Source of the DNA: Ascidia mentula
Taxonomy: Eukaryota > Chordata > Ascidiacea > Phlebobranchia > Ascidiidae
Direction of reading: 5' to 3'
Length of the DNA: 64,000 nucleotides
Assembly (NCBI GenBank): GCA_947561715.1
Contig: OX387205.1
Span: 15,257,001 to 15,321,000 of the forward strand
Within the stretch, counting starts at the first letter, position 1, and the number at the start of each line of letters is the position of its first letter. This document shows, piece by piece, positions 19,395 to 32,490 of the stretch. A model generated the notes under the pieces. It had not been told where the DNA came from. It saw only the letters and a program-made list of their open reading frames with translations, and did not search any database. Position numbers and translations under genes: made by a program.

Positions 19395-22300
19395 ATGCCC
19401 AATGTTCACATTGAGTCTGGAAATCCACTGAACAATAAAGATGGACATTCATGTTTTTCACTTAAACGGAAAAGAGTTGCTCTTTTATTAATTGTGTGCC
19501 TTCAAGTACCCGTACTTTACACCTTATTTTCTCCCGAGGTCAGTTTATGATGTTATATGTGTAAAATATTCAGCTTTAACCAATCTTTTCTTCTGTTTAA
19601 GATTGATGCTCAGATACAACAGAAATGGGTTCACTTTGCTGATACTGCGTTGACGTCACGCGTCTCAAATGTCCTAAGGAATGGATCCTTGTACATAAAG
19701 GACTGGTTGAACAGTTGCAAAAATGGGTCATGCCCAGTAACCAATATAACTTTACCAACAAATGAAACAAAACCATTTCACAATTCCCAGTCAAACATTA
19801 CAATAGTGGAAAGTACAATGATGACTCCCACTTTAAATGTGACAACCATAAAAACGACTACAGTCGAACCTAAAACAGTTACGGAAATTATCAGGGAAGC
19901 AACACCAACGGAACAAACAGTTACTACGACAACTGTGACTTTACCCCAGTCAAACAGCAACATGAGTGAGGTTATAGGAAAGAACAGCAGTGGAGAGATA
20001 TTACCGGACTGTCCAGAACAGCCTCCAAACCTACAGGTAAACTTGGTGACTTTATATGTTTCCATACATGTGGTGAATATATGTAATTACCTCTCAGGGT
20101 AATCTTGACATCTCTTTCTCTAATGACCCAGCGTCATTTGAAACAATTGCCTTGGACAATCCACTTGGTAAAGATGGAGGTCATTATAAACCACCTTTTT
20201 GCAAAGCTCGATCGAAGGTTGGTGTTTTAACTACTAGTTGTCAATTGTCAAGTGGTTTCAAAACATTTCATGTTGCTGGACAGAACTTATCTATTATTTT
20301 ATTAACTGTAAATGTTTTTTTGTGGTAAAACATTGCAAAGTTATTTTACTAACATTCAACTTCTGATATTTGTGTCAACATTTATGTACTTTCAGGTGGC
20401 TGTGATTATTCCTTTCCGAAATCGTGACCAACATTTTAAATATTTTTTGCAATTCATGCTCCCTACTTTACAGCGACAGCAATTGGATTTCAGGATATAC
20501 ATAATCAATCAGGTATTTACATTAATAACGCCGGAAATAGTTTAGGTTAAATGTGTTGGAATGGTTTCAATTGTTTCCTGTATAAGAAAATTTGTAGTTG
20601 ACTCACAAGTTCGTTTTATTAAATTTTATGAACAAGCATTTTTTTATTTTTATACAATCAAATATTTGTTGATAAATATTCTTTTGTTTGTCATCATAGT
20701 ATTTACACAGTCTGTTTCTACAGTGTTTGGTTCTGTAATTTGTTAGGTTAAAAAGTTTGTCAGGTTTAAATCTAGGTGAACGTGGATGTTGCGTAAAACT
20801 TGGAACCACAGTCTGACAGAACACAGCGCTAGTGAAACAGTTAAATATTTACATGGATACGTTTGTGCTTGACTTTCACAGGTCCGGATGTGTGTAAAAG
20901 GTCTGAGTTGTTCGCAATCAAACATTCCATCCAAGCCAAGCTCTTTGTAATCCTTTTTTTATAGTCGTGTTTTTATTTTAAACCAAATATCGTTCCCTTC
21001 TGTTTGCGACGAAGACGACTTTTTCCTCAGTCGGCGTAAAATGTTTGTGTACAGAAGCACGGCACACATTAATGTTCAATGGATGTTTGAAAGCAATTGA
21101 TCAGTGGGAAATGACCTCCGCAAGCAAAGCTACTTGTTAAAAAGTGGACAAGAAACACCTTTCACATTTTCATTACGCGTCTCCATGGCCGTGTTCGAAC
21201 TGATAACAAGACCCCAATCCAATATCACCTGACTCTACGTAACAACGAGCCAACGTATATTTAATCACAATAGAGGTGACGTTGTGTTGCTACAGTGTGT
21301 AGTAGAATCAGCACGAGCCAATCAAGTTAACAACCACCTAAGCTAATAATATTCCGACATCAATAGGACTTCGGCGAAACATGAAAAGTGTTTGCTTGTG
21401 CCAGTTTCACTCTTATTAGGTCATTTGGGATTAGCTTTCCGTTCAGCCGCCCGTTGACACAACGCCGTGTGTTAATATTACTTAGTGTTATCCAGCCAGT
21501 TGATTCCCACGCATCCGGATACGTTTGCTTAATATCCAGCAGCGTTAGATCTCTTAAGTTCGTTACTAGTAACAACTTGAATACACATTTTTCTTAATTC
21601 TCATGTATTGTGAAGTGAGTGTGTGTACTTAAGTTTATTCATACTTTATTGGAACCTGATCCACCACCCCCTTTCCCTCCCGAGGACAAGACAAGCATTT
21701 TTTCATTTACAATTAAAAGTATCTTTGTTTGTACAAAAGTGTTTTGAAATACAAATTGTTATTTGTCACATTGTTTATGAAAATGTTGTTTGTGTTTTAC
21801 AGTTTGGAAGTGGAAAGTTCAACAGAGCCAAGCTTATGAACATTGGATATGTTGAAGCGCTTAAAGATTATGATTTTGAGTGCTTCGTATTTCATGATGT
21901 TGACTTAATCTTAGAGAATGACAAGTGCCTGTATACCTGCCCTCCCAATCCTAGACACTTGTCGGTTGGCGTTGACAAGTTTAACTACCGTCTACCATAC
22001 ACAGCAATATTTGGTAAGATGTAATTTCTTGTTTCAAATCCCAGCTACTTGTGTTTGTGGTAAAACTACCCATAACCTTAAATAGAGCTAAACACTCTTT
22101 AGGTTTCTCATGAGAGAAAAGTTAGCTCTCCTTTGAGAAACCGATTGGACTTCAATAAAGAACAGTAGCCAGCTGCAATAAGAAAACACTGTCTCAGGCT
22201 CATGTCTGTTCTCATGTTAAATATTAATAGGCAGAAGTAAAACAAAGACCCAGCAGCAGCATTGTCATAAGGTTTGTGTCTGCATGTTCATTAATGGGTG

Positions 22301-23884
22301 AAACCAATGGCACTTGACAGCAACCAGTAATCTGCATGGGTGTTGACAATATTCAGCAAATTTTGATTTGGGGTTTCCTGAAACTAATTTGTCTCGTGGC
22401 CCAGATGTTTTGGGCTACTTACATGACTGTTGCATTAGTTTGCCAAAGCTTTCTTTGTTTTAGGTGTAAGAATATTGTTCACCATAACCACCGATGCTCG
22501 TGCTGCTGTTAAGATATCAAAAAGTGTATGTTTATAAATGGGTGAAGAACTAACTCTTATCAACATTTTGTTTGGTTTTCTTCATGGAGATTTACAAACA
22601 GGCGTGGTACAGGTAGTAGCTGGGTCAGTAGGTTGTGTGGAAACGGACTCATTGTTAAAGTACATTGAACATGTTGGGACAAAAGCTGTTAAGTGGTTGA
22701 CATTCACTCTCCTTTTCACAATGAGTTTTACTCCAAAGCTGTTTCTACAAAAACTGCCCTGTAGAAAATCTTGTGGTGTTGAGTTTGTGGAGATTTGTTG
22801 TCCCGATGTCACGTGCTACACAGTTCCTTTCAATGTGGAAAATATAATTGGTTTCTTGTCTCAGTAAGCACGACTTGAAAGTAGAATGTGTAAAGCCGGA
22901 TGTTTGGGGATAAGAAAGATTTTAATCAAGTTTGTCTCCGCCTGGAACGTTTTTGGCACTGGTTCTACCACACGCTTCGTATTAACCCGGAACGCAAGGT
23001 AGCGCGTCACGCTATTTTCACAAGAACATCGAAAGTTCATGGACTTAGGAAAATGAATCAACAAATTTGTCTGTGTATTCTATTGTTTTCCTAGTTGTAT
23101 TTTCGGACACTTGTTTTGCCTTAGGCCCAACAGACCCTTAATTCAGCACGCCATGCCCAAGCCGCAAGTAGGCTTCGTTGACTTAGGTTAAGCTTCATGT
23201 TTTTGTTTCACAAATCTTGTGGTTTCCTCATAAACAATGGACATATATTTAGGTGGAGTTACTGAACTGACGAAAGGTCAATTTGAAAAGGTCAACGGAT
23301 ATTCAAACGCTTTCTGGGGTTGGGGAGGGGAGGATGACGACATGTACAGCCGGGTCAAGACCAAAGGAATGCAGGTCATTCGGTACTCGAACGACATCGC
23401 GCGGTAAGTTTATTCGATGTTCATTGAAATTCTCCTTTGTAAAACGTCTAATTATTTTGTGGTGTTGAGGTTTCGCCACTCGCCAATATTTTATCACTGC
23501 TTGTTTTAGTTACAAGATGATTTCCCACCAACGTGAAAAAGGCAACGAGGCGAATCCGGAGAGGTTTAAAATGATTCAAAAAACTCGACAGACGATGGAC
23601 AGCGATGGATTGAACAACCTTAATTACAAAGTAGGTGAAAACGTTGGCTGCTGAAAACTACATTTTCCACCAAAAAAACTAAACAAACCGTAGTTCCCGG
23701 TGACAACAGTTTATCGTTGAAGCAACAAAACCTTGACTTGCTAACAATTCACCGTCTTCACTAATAAGTACTAAGAAAAGGGTGGAATTATTGGAATTAA
23801 CAAAGCAATGTTTTGCAGGTCGTATCACGTGATTTACATGCAACATACACAAACATCACAGTGGACGCGTTGGCGCCAAACTGA
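19395..23884 (+). CDS. B4GALT: Beta-1,4-galactosyltransferase, tandem copy B
   Basis: Eight exons: 19395-19538, 19602-20036, 20098-20217, 20396-20512, 21803-22013, 23253-23403, 23510-23630 and 23819-23884, giving 454 residues. The architecture is that of copy A, with a membrane anchor at about residues 28-46. The catalytic motifs are FNRAKLMNIGY, DVDL, KFNYRLPYTAIFGG, WGWGGEDDDMY and YKMISHQRE; these keep the LPY segment that copy A has lost. Exon 2 carries a 74-codon insert rich in Thr with several N-glycosylation sequons (NIT, NVT, NMS), making a long mucin-like stem. All splice sites are consensus. Introns 4 and 5 have expanded to about 1.3 and 1.2 kb with unrecognised sequence. An AATAAA near 24217 may end the transcript. 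This is the better candidate for the ancestral active enzyme. Confidence 0.93.
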
Positions 23885-26859
23885 TCGACACTTGGTGCGC
23901 TGCGGAGCTTATACTGCTATAATGAAAGTGCTCGACTACCGAATAACACTGTTTTTTTTATTTGCGCATATTTCATCTATAGGCGATGTTGTTGTTTTTT
24001 GGGGAGTAACTGCAATGCTGTATATGGCTTAAGTGCAAAAGTTATTTTTTGTTTGAAACACTTTCTATAATTTTCTTTGTTTCATTCCAAACAATCATTT
24101 CTTCAATCGAGTGCTCCAACTTTATTTCTCTTCAAGGGGTGGAAAATATCTTTGCACAAATATATTTCAAAGAACTTCTCTGTTTCTATGCTTGTGTTTT
24201 TAAGTTTCGACTACGAAATAAAAGAGGCAACAAAACAGTTGGTTTAAAATATTCGATGTTGAAGGAAACAAGGTGTTCGCCGTGCAATGTCAAGATGTGT
24301 GTAATTTGTGAGCCTCCCCTGCAAAGAACCTCCGACATCTCAACCCAGATACAGTTACAAGCTTTCATTTATTCCAACTGAATTGTGTCACGTGACTATC
24401 ATCTTACAATTGTGACGTCTCGGCACTGTTCGTTGCCATGGTTTCACAGCCAAACAGAGAAGGTTGTTTTCAGGACATGAGGGTCACAGGTCGTCAAATA
24501 CCTTGCGCAACATTGACATAAACCACATGCTGTGTAGTATCAAGTTTCTTTCAGATTCGATTGAAACTATTGTCGGGGTCGGAGTTGGATTATCAAACTT
24601 TTCAAACGTGGACCCCATGTTGTACTTCGTTGTAATGGATGGAAGTAATTACCTCGTATTTGAAATGTGATGAAAAACTTTGCCCAGTGTTACAGCCAAC
24701 TAAACAAGACTAGGAGATTATAAGCCCGAAGGTGCGATTGAAAAACTATAGTAAAAGGAATCGGGGATTTCCACAGTTTGCTTCCCCCAAACCGACTCTC
24801 ACCCAAATCAATAAAGTTCTGCCCAAACTTTCCAGTGCAAAAATTTAAATGTTTCAAAATCAACTTTAGTCACGGGACCGCTTTCGATTCAACCAAATCA
24901 TTCAACCAGAACCAGGTGATTAATTTAAACTGCGCTAAAATTACATCAAAACATGCAGGAATAACTTTGGATTTTTCCGTGGAACAATCCCACGTCCTCC
25001 CACGCACGACGTCACCAACTTTTTTCAAAGAGCTCCATTGTTTAATTTCGAACACAAAGGGAACCAACAAACTAGACGCGTTGCCATGGATACCGGAAGC
25101 AGAATAACAACTCAGCGCCACGAGACGATGCCTCATTCATGATAAATTCCAGACACTAAAGCAAAAAAATCCGAAATGGAAATGGATTTTTGTATGTGTG
25201 TTTCTGCGCATTTAACGACATATTTTCAACCAAAGAATGAAACAAAATCATTCCCTAGTTTTTCTTCTGCAGAACAACAACCGTTCAAAGAAATATTTTC
25301 AAACTTATTTCGACGCTGGTGAGAGAGAAGGTCCCACCCCCCTTTCTTCCTGGTACATTTTTACGCTTGTTTTGTTGCGCGGTGACACAATGCAGGAAAA
25401 CAATTGAGGAATGTTTTCGAATCGATGAAACAATTGATTCGAACGATGCGAGGCTTCGAACGCACAAAGCGCGAGGGATATTTGAGAACGTTGCTTTCAA
25501 CGGAACAAACGAGTTGCTAAGAAGTTCTAGAATTCCACTAAACGCGAACAGGTTGTCACTGCTCTGGCGTGCCATAGAATGCCCAACATTCACGAACCTA
25601 CATACACGAAATACTGGATAAGTTCGAAGTAAGTTTGTTCGTTCCAGGGTTGATCTTATAACCATGGGTTATAAAACGTGGCATTATTTTGACAAACCTC
25701 TATCTTAAACCAAATAATAACACGACAGCGTATTTATGTTAAAGTTGTATCCAAACATTTTTCGCGTTGACACAGCTCAAGTAATCAAGTTAGGGTTACC
25801 TGTTCACATAGTATACAAGTAATACGTTTGTACGCAACCCGTTTCGAAACGTGAAAGCGAAGAAATCTGTGCAAGGTAAATACCCACAATTACCCGGCGG
25901 TGTTTCTGATACGTTTTTCACTCACGTGATGACATTGGCCTCAACCATGTTTTGAAAAAATCCCCAAACTTTTGTATATTTCCACTGTTTGTTAAACACG
26001 GTTAGAAACACGAGTGAAACTGCATCGAAAATGTTGAATTCGCTTAAAATCTTTGCCTGACGTCATAACTGGGGTTGCAGCGATTAGTTTGTACATTTGT
26101 GCTAATTGGTAAGCTGAACAGAGTCATGAAAATGCGAATGTGATTATTTCCAAACGCGCTTACTTTGGATCTGCGTGCTTAGTTTAATCGTTTATAAATG
26201 AAGATTTTCATCCATTTGTTTTTTTCACTTAATATAGCTGAGTGTAAGTAATTCATGTAATTCAGAGGTCCCTAAATTGAGCGTTTGAAGATGCATCAGG
26301 TATCCGCTGAATAGCTTAAGTAACAATGTGCCGTAGTCTAAGACTGCGTCATCTTTAAGCACGCGCGCTTTATAATTTTTGTGTGATAAGATTGTAACCC
26401 TGGTTACAAAATGGGACGAGTGCTGCGAGTACATGGGAAGTCACAACTTACGTAGAACGGTGGGCGTTTGTCCGACCGAAGGATCAAATTACACAGAAAC
26501 AAAGCGAACCCAATACATTCCCGTAGCTCCGATGGAAAAGTTTGAAGAAGAGAGTTTTGTTTTACACGGGAACTCAATTGTTGCCAACGTTTCCCTGATT
26601 ACTTCGTAGCAACCGTTTCTTCGTCGGTTTGATCATTTCGTTGCCTTGAGCAACAGTTGGATGTACTTAAGTAAGGGAAGGACGTGAGATTCTGTCAGTT
26701 GGAGATTCAGGCGAGGAAATACGAACATATTTCTAGAGGTCTTGGAAGAGATAAACATATAATTGTGATACAGTAAATAAGATCAACATATTGTATCATT
26801 AACAAACAAATTTCCAAATTTCAGTTTAAAATCTCAAGTGTAGGTAGAAGAAAAACAAA
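23885..26859. other. 3-kb interval before the LU/EGF array
   Basis: It begins with the B4GALT copy B 3' UTR. Opposed open frames of about 100 and 126 codons overlap at 25285-25665 but neither resembles a known protein nor has good splice contexts. The last few hundred bases should include the promoter of LU/EGF gene 1. Confidence 0.45.
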
Positions 26860-29066
26860 ATGAAAATGTTGAGTGTGATGATCGCGCTTGCCTGCGTGTT
26901 GGCAGTCCATGGTAAGCTGAAATACTTTGGGGAAATTTATAACTTGATTTGTTCTTTGTATATTTCAGGCCAAACCACCGTGACAAGAGCGTGCAAGTCA
27001 TGCATGTTAGACCGCTTTAATGGCAACCCTACATCAGACAACAACTGTTACGACAACATCACCAACGTTGGCTCCGTCTCGCTAGTTTCCGTCACCCCAT
27101 ATTGTGTCGTTGAGTTCACTTTTAACGATGGCAAGTTTTTCTAAACTTAAATTTTCAAACAATAAATCTGAATTCCAAAAATTTTGCGAAGAAATTGTAA
27201 CCGGCGTGATAAGACAAGGCAGGGAAGCTTCAACAGACACTGATCACACAACGACCGCAATACCGGCCACCCCAAGCTGCATCAATGCCGGTGGTACAAC
27301 AACCTGCACATATACTTGCAACACGGATGACTGCAACACGATGACCCTCAGTAAGATTTTCGATTTATGAAAAAATAAAATACATTAAATGCAATTGTAT
27401 CTGCAGGCAGCCTGATGTCGTGTGCCGCTGCTTGTGAAAACGGGTATTGCAACTATTTCACTGGTACTTGTACTTGCAACGCTGGGTTCAGTGGAAGCAC
27501 TTGCGCAACAGCAGGTAACTCATGAAAAGAGTGTGTAAGTGTCTCTTAAGTTAACACACAATGTATTCACAGCTACAGTCACATACCGTTCATGTGTTCA
27601 ATGCAATGAGGATGTTGACACTGGTTGCGTCACCAAAACCGCGGGAACACAATGTGCCATAAACAGGGCAGCAACTGAGGTTTACTGCATTACAAGGAAG
27701 ACAACTTTGTTAGATGCAAGTAAGGAACCTAACATATGATATGACGTCACTCCTGTGTTCAACGTTCCATCACTTTGTAGGTGGAAATGTTGTAAGAAGC
27801 CGCATCACCAGAGGTTGCACGAGGAGCAGAGGCGTCCAGGACCAATGTACGTTCTCTGACACAGCTGATCCAAACTATACTGGTTTCACTGAAGAAACTT
27901 GCACCAGCACTTGCGATACCAACAACTGCAACACCGGAACACGTAATCAATTTTCCCAACATTTTAATGCCATAAATCTAAAATCTATATCTTTCCTCCA
28001 TGTAAAACTGTAATTATTAACACAGCTGATGGAGCTTTGACGGCCAGCGAAACAAGCTTGCTTTACTGCGTGCAATGTTCCAGTACCAACCCTAGCAGCA
28101 CATGTTTCCAATCAACTGCACGAACCCGCTGCCCAAGCACCGCCAACCAATGTTACTCCAAGGTCGTTTACTATTACAACGGAAAGTCCGACCTGCGACA
28201 CAACGGTAACTTTCACAAACAATTTGAATATTCTAACAAGAACTAAAAGCCGTCGTTCAAAGAATTTAAAGTAACCCAACGTAACGTTGACAAATATTTC
28301 AGATGATCCAGCTGTGAGACTTGCTTCAGTCGAGCGTAGTTGTCGTTCATCTACAACCTCAGTCAACACTTGCACCAACGCAACACTGACAGGAACCAAC
28401 TCACTTAAAGTTACTTGTGAGGAAAGTTGCGCCACTGATGGATGCAACGATCATTGGCGTAAGTTTCCTCCCTTCTGAAAGTTTCAACAGGTTTCACCCG
28501 TGTCCTTGTTTCCAGCTGCTCGCCCCAGATGTTCCCAGTGCTCAACACTAGGTGGCAGTAGTGACTTGGACGACGGATACGACACATGTTCTTTGAATCC
28601 ACCTGTGCCGGCGTCATGTTCTTCCCCAGCTCACCAATATTGTGTTCGTGTCCAACAGGCCAGGGAGAACAGCTTCCTTTCCAGTCTGTTGTCAGGTAAG
28701 TTGTCCGCAAAAATGTCTGAAGTTTCCTTTGTTAAAATCTTCCTCGTCAACAGCCGGTGGCTCGGACGGAATCACCCACGGTGTCAGACGTGCTTGCGCC
28801 TTCCACGACCACGGAAACGCCTGCAACACAACATACACAGTTGGTGACGTCAACGTGATGCAGTGCAACAAAACTTGCACTGTGGATGGTTGTAACCAAG
28901 GTAACCAATCAGTTTCACTCAGAAAGTTCAGATATGCCTTGCAGGTGTTTAAAGTAAATCGTTCGTTGTTTCAGGAAATGGTTCGACCGCCGTAGCAAGC
29001 CAGAGCACGATGATGATTCTCCTCCCAGCTCTGCTCGCTTACTTTCTTCAACAATTCTCACAATAA
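26860..29066 (+). CDS. Multi-LU-domain/EGF, probably GPI-anchored surface protein 1
   Basis: Eleven exons: 26860-26911, 26969-27130, 27192-27350, 27407-27514, 27573-27719, 27781-27942, 28026-28205, 28303-28458, 28516-28695, 28754-28900 and 28975-29066; 514 residues. Every intron is phase 1. Order: signal peptide (MKMLSVMIALACVLAVHG), LU domain 1 (exons 2-3), EGF-like domain (exon 4, ending TCTCNAGFSGSTC), then LU domains 2, 3 and 4 (exon pairs 5-6, 7-8, 9-10). Each LU domain opens with CxxC and ends with the diagnostic CxxxxCN (for example CNTDDCN, CATDGCN). The last exon is a small polar stretch plus a hydrophobic tail, typical of a GPI-attachment signal. LU folds serve as receptors or adhesion modules; the ligand is unknown. 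Intron 2 uses a GC donor. Confidence 0.85.
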
Positions 29067-32000
29067 TTCACATTGTGTCGTTGAATGTTAACACCGAGTG
29101 CGTGTTTGTATTTATTTGCATAAATAAAAAAAATTGAAGTAAGCAAATGACCAGTTTCGTATGTAGTGCGTAAGTACTGAATGAGCAACTGCATATTTTG
29201 CTTGCTGTCAGTAACATTCTGTAGGTTTGGAAAACTTGATTTGATATTGTGTCGTTTATAACCTGGTGTGATTCAATGCATTTCCAAGTGAATTCACATG
29301 TTGTTAATGTGGTTTACAAATATAACTTGTCCATGAATTTTTTGTACTTTGTCGATTGGGAACAGAAGTAGACGATGTTTACATTCAGTGACAAAGAAAA
29401 CTTGTTTTTTTTTTATTTTGAATACGTCATACATGTCGCTTATTTCGGATTCGATTAATCCGAAAACTCGTCTATTGCAGACGAATGATTACCATCTTTT
29501 TATCAAAATAATTTCTAAAATTTTAGGATATTCCGGATTTTTGTTTAACAAATCAAATCCGGATTAACCGAATTCTGATATATTCGACTTTTAGTGAAAG
29601 TTTACGTATTTTTTGCATTGGCAAACAGAATTATCTTTCGGCTGTTGACATGGAACAGAAAGGTCATCTTCATCGTTTTCTTTTTTATCTTGTGTTGTTA
29701 AACAATTGGACCAAGGGTGACACCGAAAACCTGAAGGTTATTCCAGCATCTACCTGTCCATACCCTCACGTTCCCCATCTCTTTTCATTGCTGAAATACT
29801 TTTGGGCAAAATAAACCAATGAATGAAGGTCAGTGGATGAGAGGAAAAATCGGTGTCATTCAATCAGCGAATGTCGTTGTCTTTCAACAAAATGTCGTTT
29901 CAAATTACACTGAACATGGGATGTTTCCCTTTGGCTTGGTGTCATATGGCAACAACCTACGTGTGTCAGTTTTTAGCCAGTGTCATGTTTGCTGGTGCAT
30001 ATTTGCCAGCAGAGTTAAAGCTTCGGCTTTTATCTTCAGAGTTGTTGTGACACTGAGCAACAACTGCTTGAAATTAACTTCATCCATTTTGTTTGCTGTC
30101 ACGTGGTTTGTTGTGTAATGCATGGCTGTATTTTAGTATGTCTTTAAACCCAGCGTTTCATGGAGTGTCGTAAATTAAACGTTGTTTTTTACGCCCAAGA
30201 CTGTACTGTGAGAGGATACCAACGCTAGATGTCGCCCAAGTGAGTGGTACATTTCAGCACGCGAAGCAGGGGACGATTGGCCACATCTGTCAAGTGTCCG
30301 ACCCATATACTAAAAAGAAAACTTGGTCAAACAGAAACAAACTAAGTCAACGCCTATAAAATTGATAAGCCGACAAAACTTTGTGTTCAGCAACAATTCG
30401 GAGAGGTCCCTTTAGTATTTCACAGACAATAAAAAGTCGGGTTCGGAAAATATGCGACGGTAACAACTACAAGGGATGAAATTCTTTCTGTTGAATAGAA
30501 ACTATTACACCCACGCACAAATAAAACCAGTTGTTTTCACAAGTTATTGAAACAACACAATTAACAATGGACGCGACGCGTTGTCATGGGGACATGCTGA
30601 CATACTTCAAAAAGAAAAGTAAATAATGGCGAAAGCGTGGCTTGATTGAAAGTTCCTCCATCCACTGGGTTTAAGCACAGCAGGTAATTGTTTGCCAGAC
30701 ATCTCCGTATCAGTTTGTGCGCGTTTTGTGAGTGGGTTTCCCACCATGGAAGGTAATCAAACAGCACATACGCAAGCTTACTCAAGCGTGACTAAGTTGG
30801 AAATTGAATTTCCGGTTGTTTTCAGTTCATTTCCTCGTCGATATTTACCCGAGAACAAGTTGTTTGGTCTAATGGTTTTTATAGGCTGCAAATGGAAAAG
30901 GCATTCCCCACTGTTACTTTATGAGCGTTTACCAACTGGTTTCTTCTTTAAACATTCAACAAATTTACCGGTGTTTATGTAGATACTGGGATTGGTAGAA
31001 AACGAAATGTCGGTTTGAGTGTTTTCTAAAAGAGCATCAACATCACCAAAAACTTGTTCTCAACATTGAGCTAGGCGTTATTTAAGGAACGGTATGCTTT
31101 GCATCAATATATGAACAACTCTGGGGAATGAGAAAAGCGCAACGGTGTATGTTGGCCAACATATTAAACTGATCACACATGCGTTTGTCCAACAGTCAGT
31201 ACTTTCTTCTCAATCGCAGACTTGTGAAGGTAAAAATACCTGATTATATGAAACACCCACTCCACAGCACATTCTATTCAGTGGATTTCATTGAAAACTA
31301 AATAATAATATTTTGACGAGGCAGGATCTTACTCTACATTGGATTGTTGCCGGATTTATAAAAACATTGCGCGCCTTCCTATTTACTCACGAGCAGGGAG
31401 AATCGATTACAAAAACACATCCTTGTAACATACAGAGCAACTTGATTGTTCCAGGTATCATGGCGACAAATCAAAAGGCAATTTTTGGACTATTTTAAAA
31501 TGTTTAACTACAAACATTTCTATAATTACGTACATGAACCCTGCGGGACAAACCACAAATGTGTCATGAAGTATTTCGTGAAAATGATCAAATCAAAACA
31601 ACATTTTCCCAACTTATAGCAGAGTTGAAATGATTCAATTTAATTGCATTCACTTGCTTTGCACGTTTCGTGTGAGAAATCTTATTCATGACAACTAAGG
31701 AAGTCAAATGAAAATGTGTAACTTGGCAACAGATCAGCTTTGCCAGTAAAAAGATAACAAAACGACTCCAGATAGTAATTTTGCACAAGAAAGTTTGCTT
31801 TCTTATCTTTTGTTGGGATTCTTACCTCTTACTTTTGCCGAACAGGAAAACTTTTGGAAAAATTTCACATTTGTGAAGAATGCCACAGTAAGATGAACAT
31901 TGAGTGTTGAGAAAAAGAAGGAAAGCTTACGGTCGAATGAATTAACCCCGAAGAAACCTGTGTTTACCCACGAGCGAACAAAAAAAATCCGTTGGACCTT

Positions 32001-32490
32001 AAAGAGTGGGATGGATATGAAAGAGACAATGTTAGAGTGGCGCTGGTGCCTGTCAAAGAAAAAAATGAGTATTATTTGATATTCATGTGTCCGAAAAAAA
32101 TGGTAATGGTCGATCGAAAGACCCATGGCAACCGTCGTTAACAGAGGTGGCGGTTTGAAGTGTTTGTTTTGTTGCTAGGAGGTGGGGACTATTTGTACCA
32201 GCGCAGGTAGGAATTAAATTCATTCCAGCACCGGGTCCACCATGATAGGAGCGGAGTTTAAAGTACAGCCACTGTGTTAGGTCGGCAGCAACATGAAGGG
32301 AGTTTCACCTCTTCAATAATGCGTAACAGACCATGGGTAAAATGGAGTTAATTGTGACACAGTAATCAGAGTACGGAGACCATCTCATATTGTACCGCAC
32401 GGCATTCAAAGGCATTTGACTAAATTGTTGCCTTTTTTTCATTTTAAGATTAGATAATTGTGTTTACTTTTGAAAGGAAAAGTAGTAGAA
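29067..32490. other. Interval between LU/EGF genes 1 and 2
   Basis: 3.4 kb without a recognisable exon. It includes the gene 1 3' UTR, a cluster of small inverted repeats (29447-29562), and presumably the gene 2 promoter. Open frames of up to about 107 codons occur on both strands without homology I can name. Confidence 0.45.
29447..29562. repeat. Paired small hairpins built on CGGATT/AATCCG
   Basis: One hairpin is CGGATT-CGATT-AATCCG at 29446-29462. A second is CCGGATTT/AAATCCGG at 29533-29540 and 29555-29562. They may be the remains of an inverted-repeat element; no flanking duplication is evident. Confidence 0.4.

Noticed and set aside
22538..22867. 109-codon frame in intron 5 of B4GALT copy B
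   Set aside because: No recognisable domain, and it lies within an intron bounded by good splice sites. It might be a transposon remnant, but nothing supports that.
25285..25665. 126-codon minus-strand frame overlapping a 100-codon plus-strand frame
   Set aside because: Mutually antisense open frames in GC-richer sequence; no recognisable protein, no supporting splice sites or neighbouring exons.
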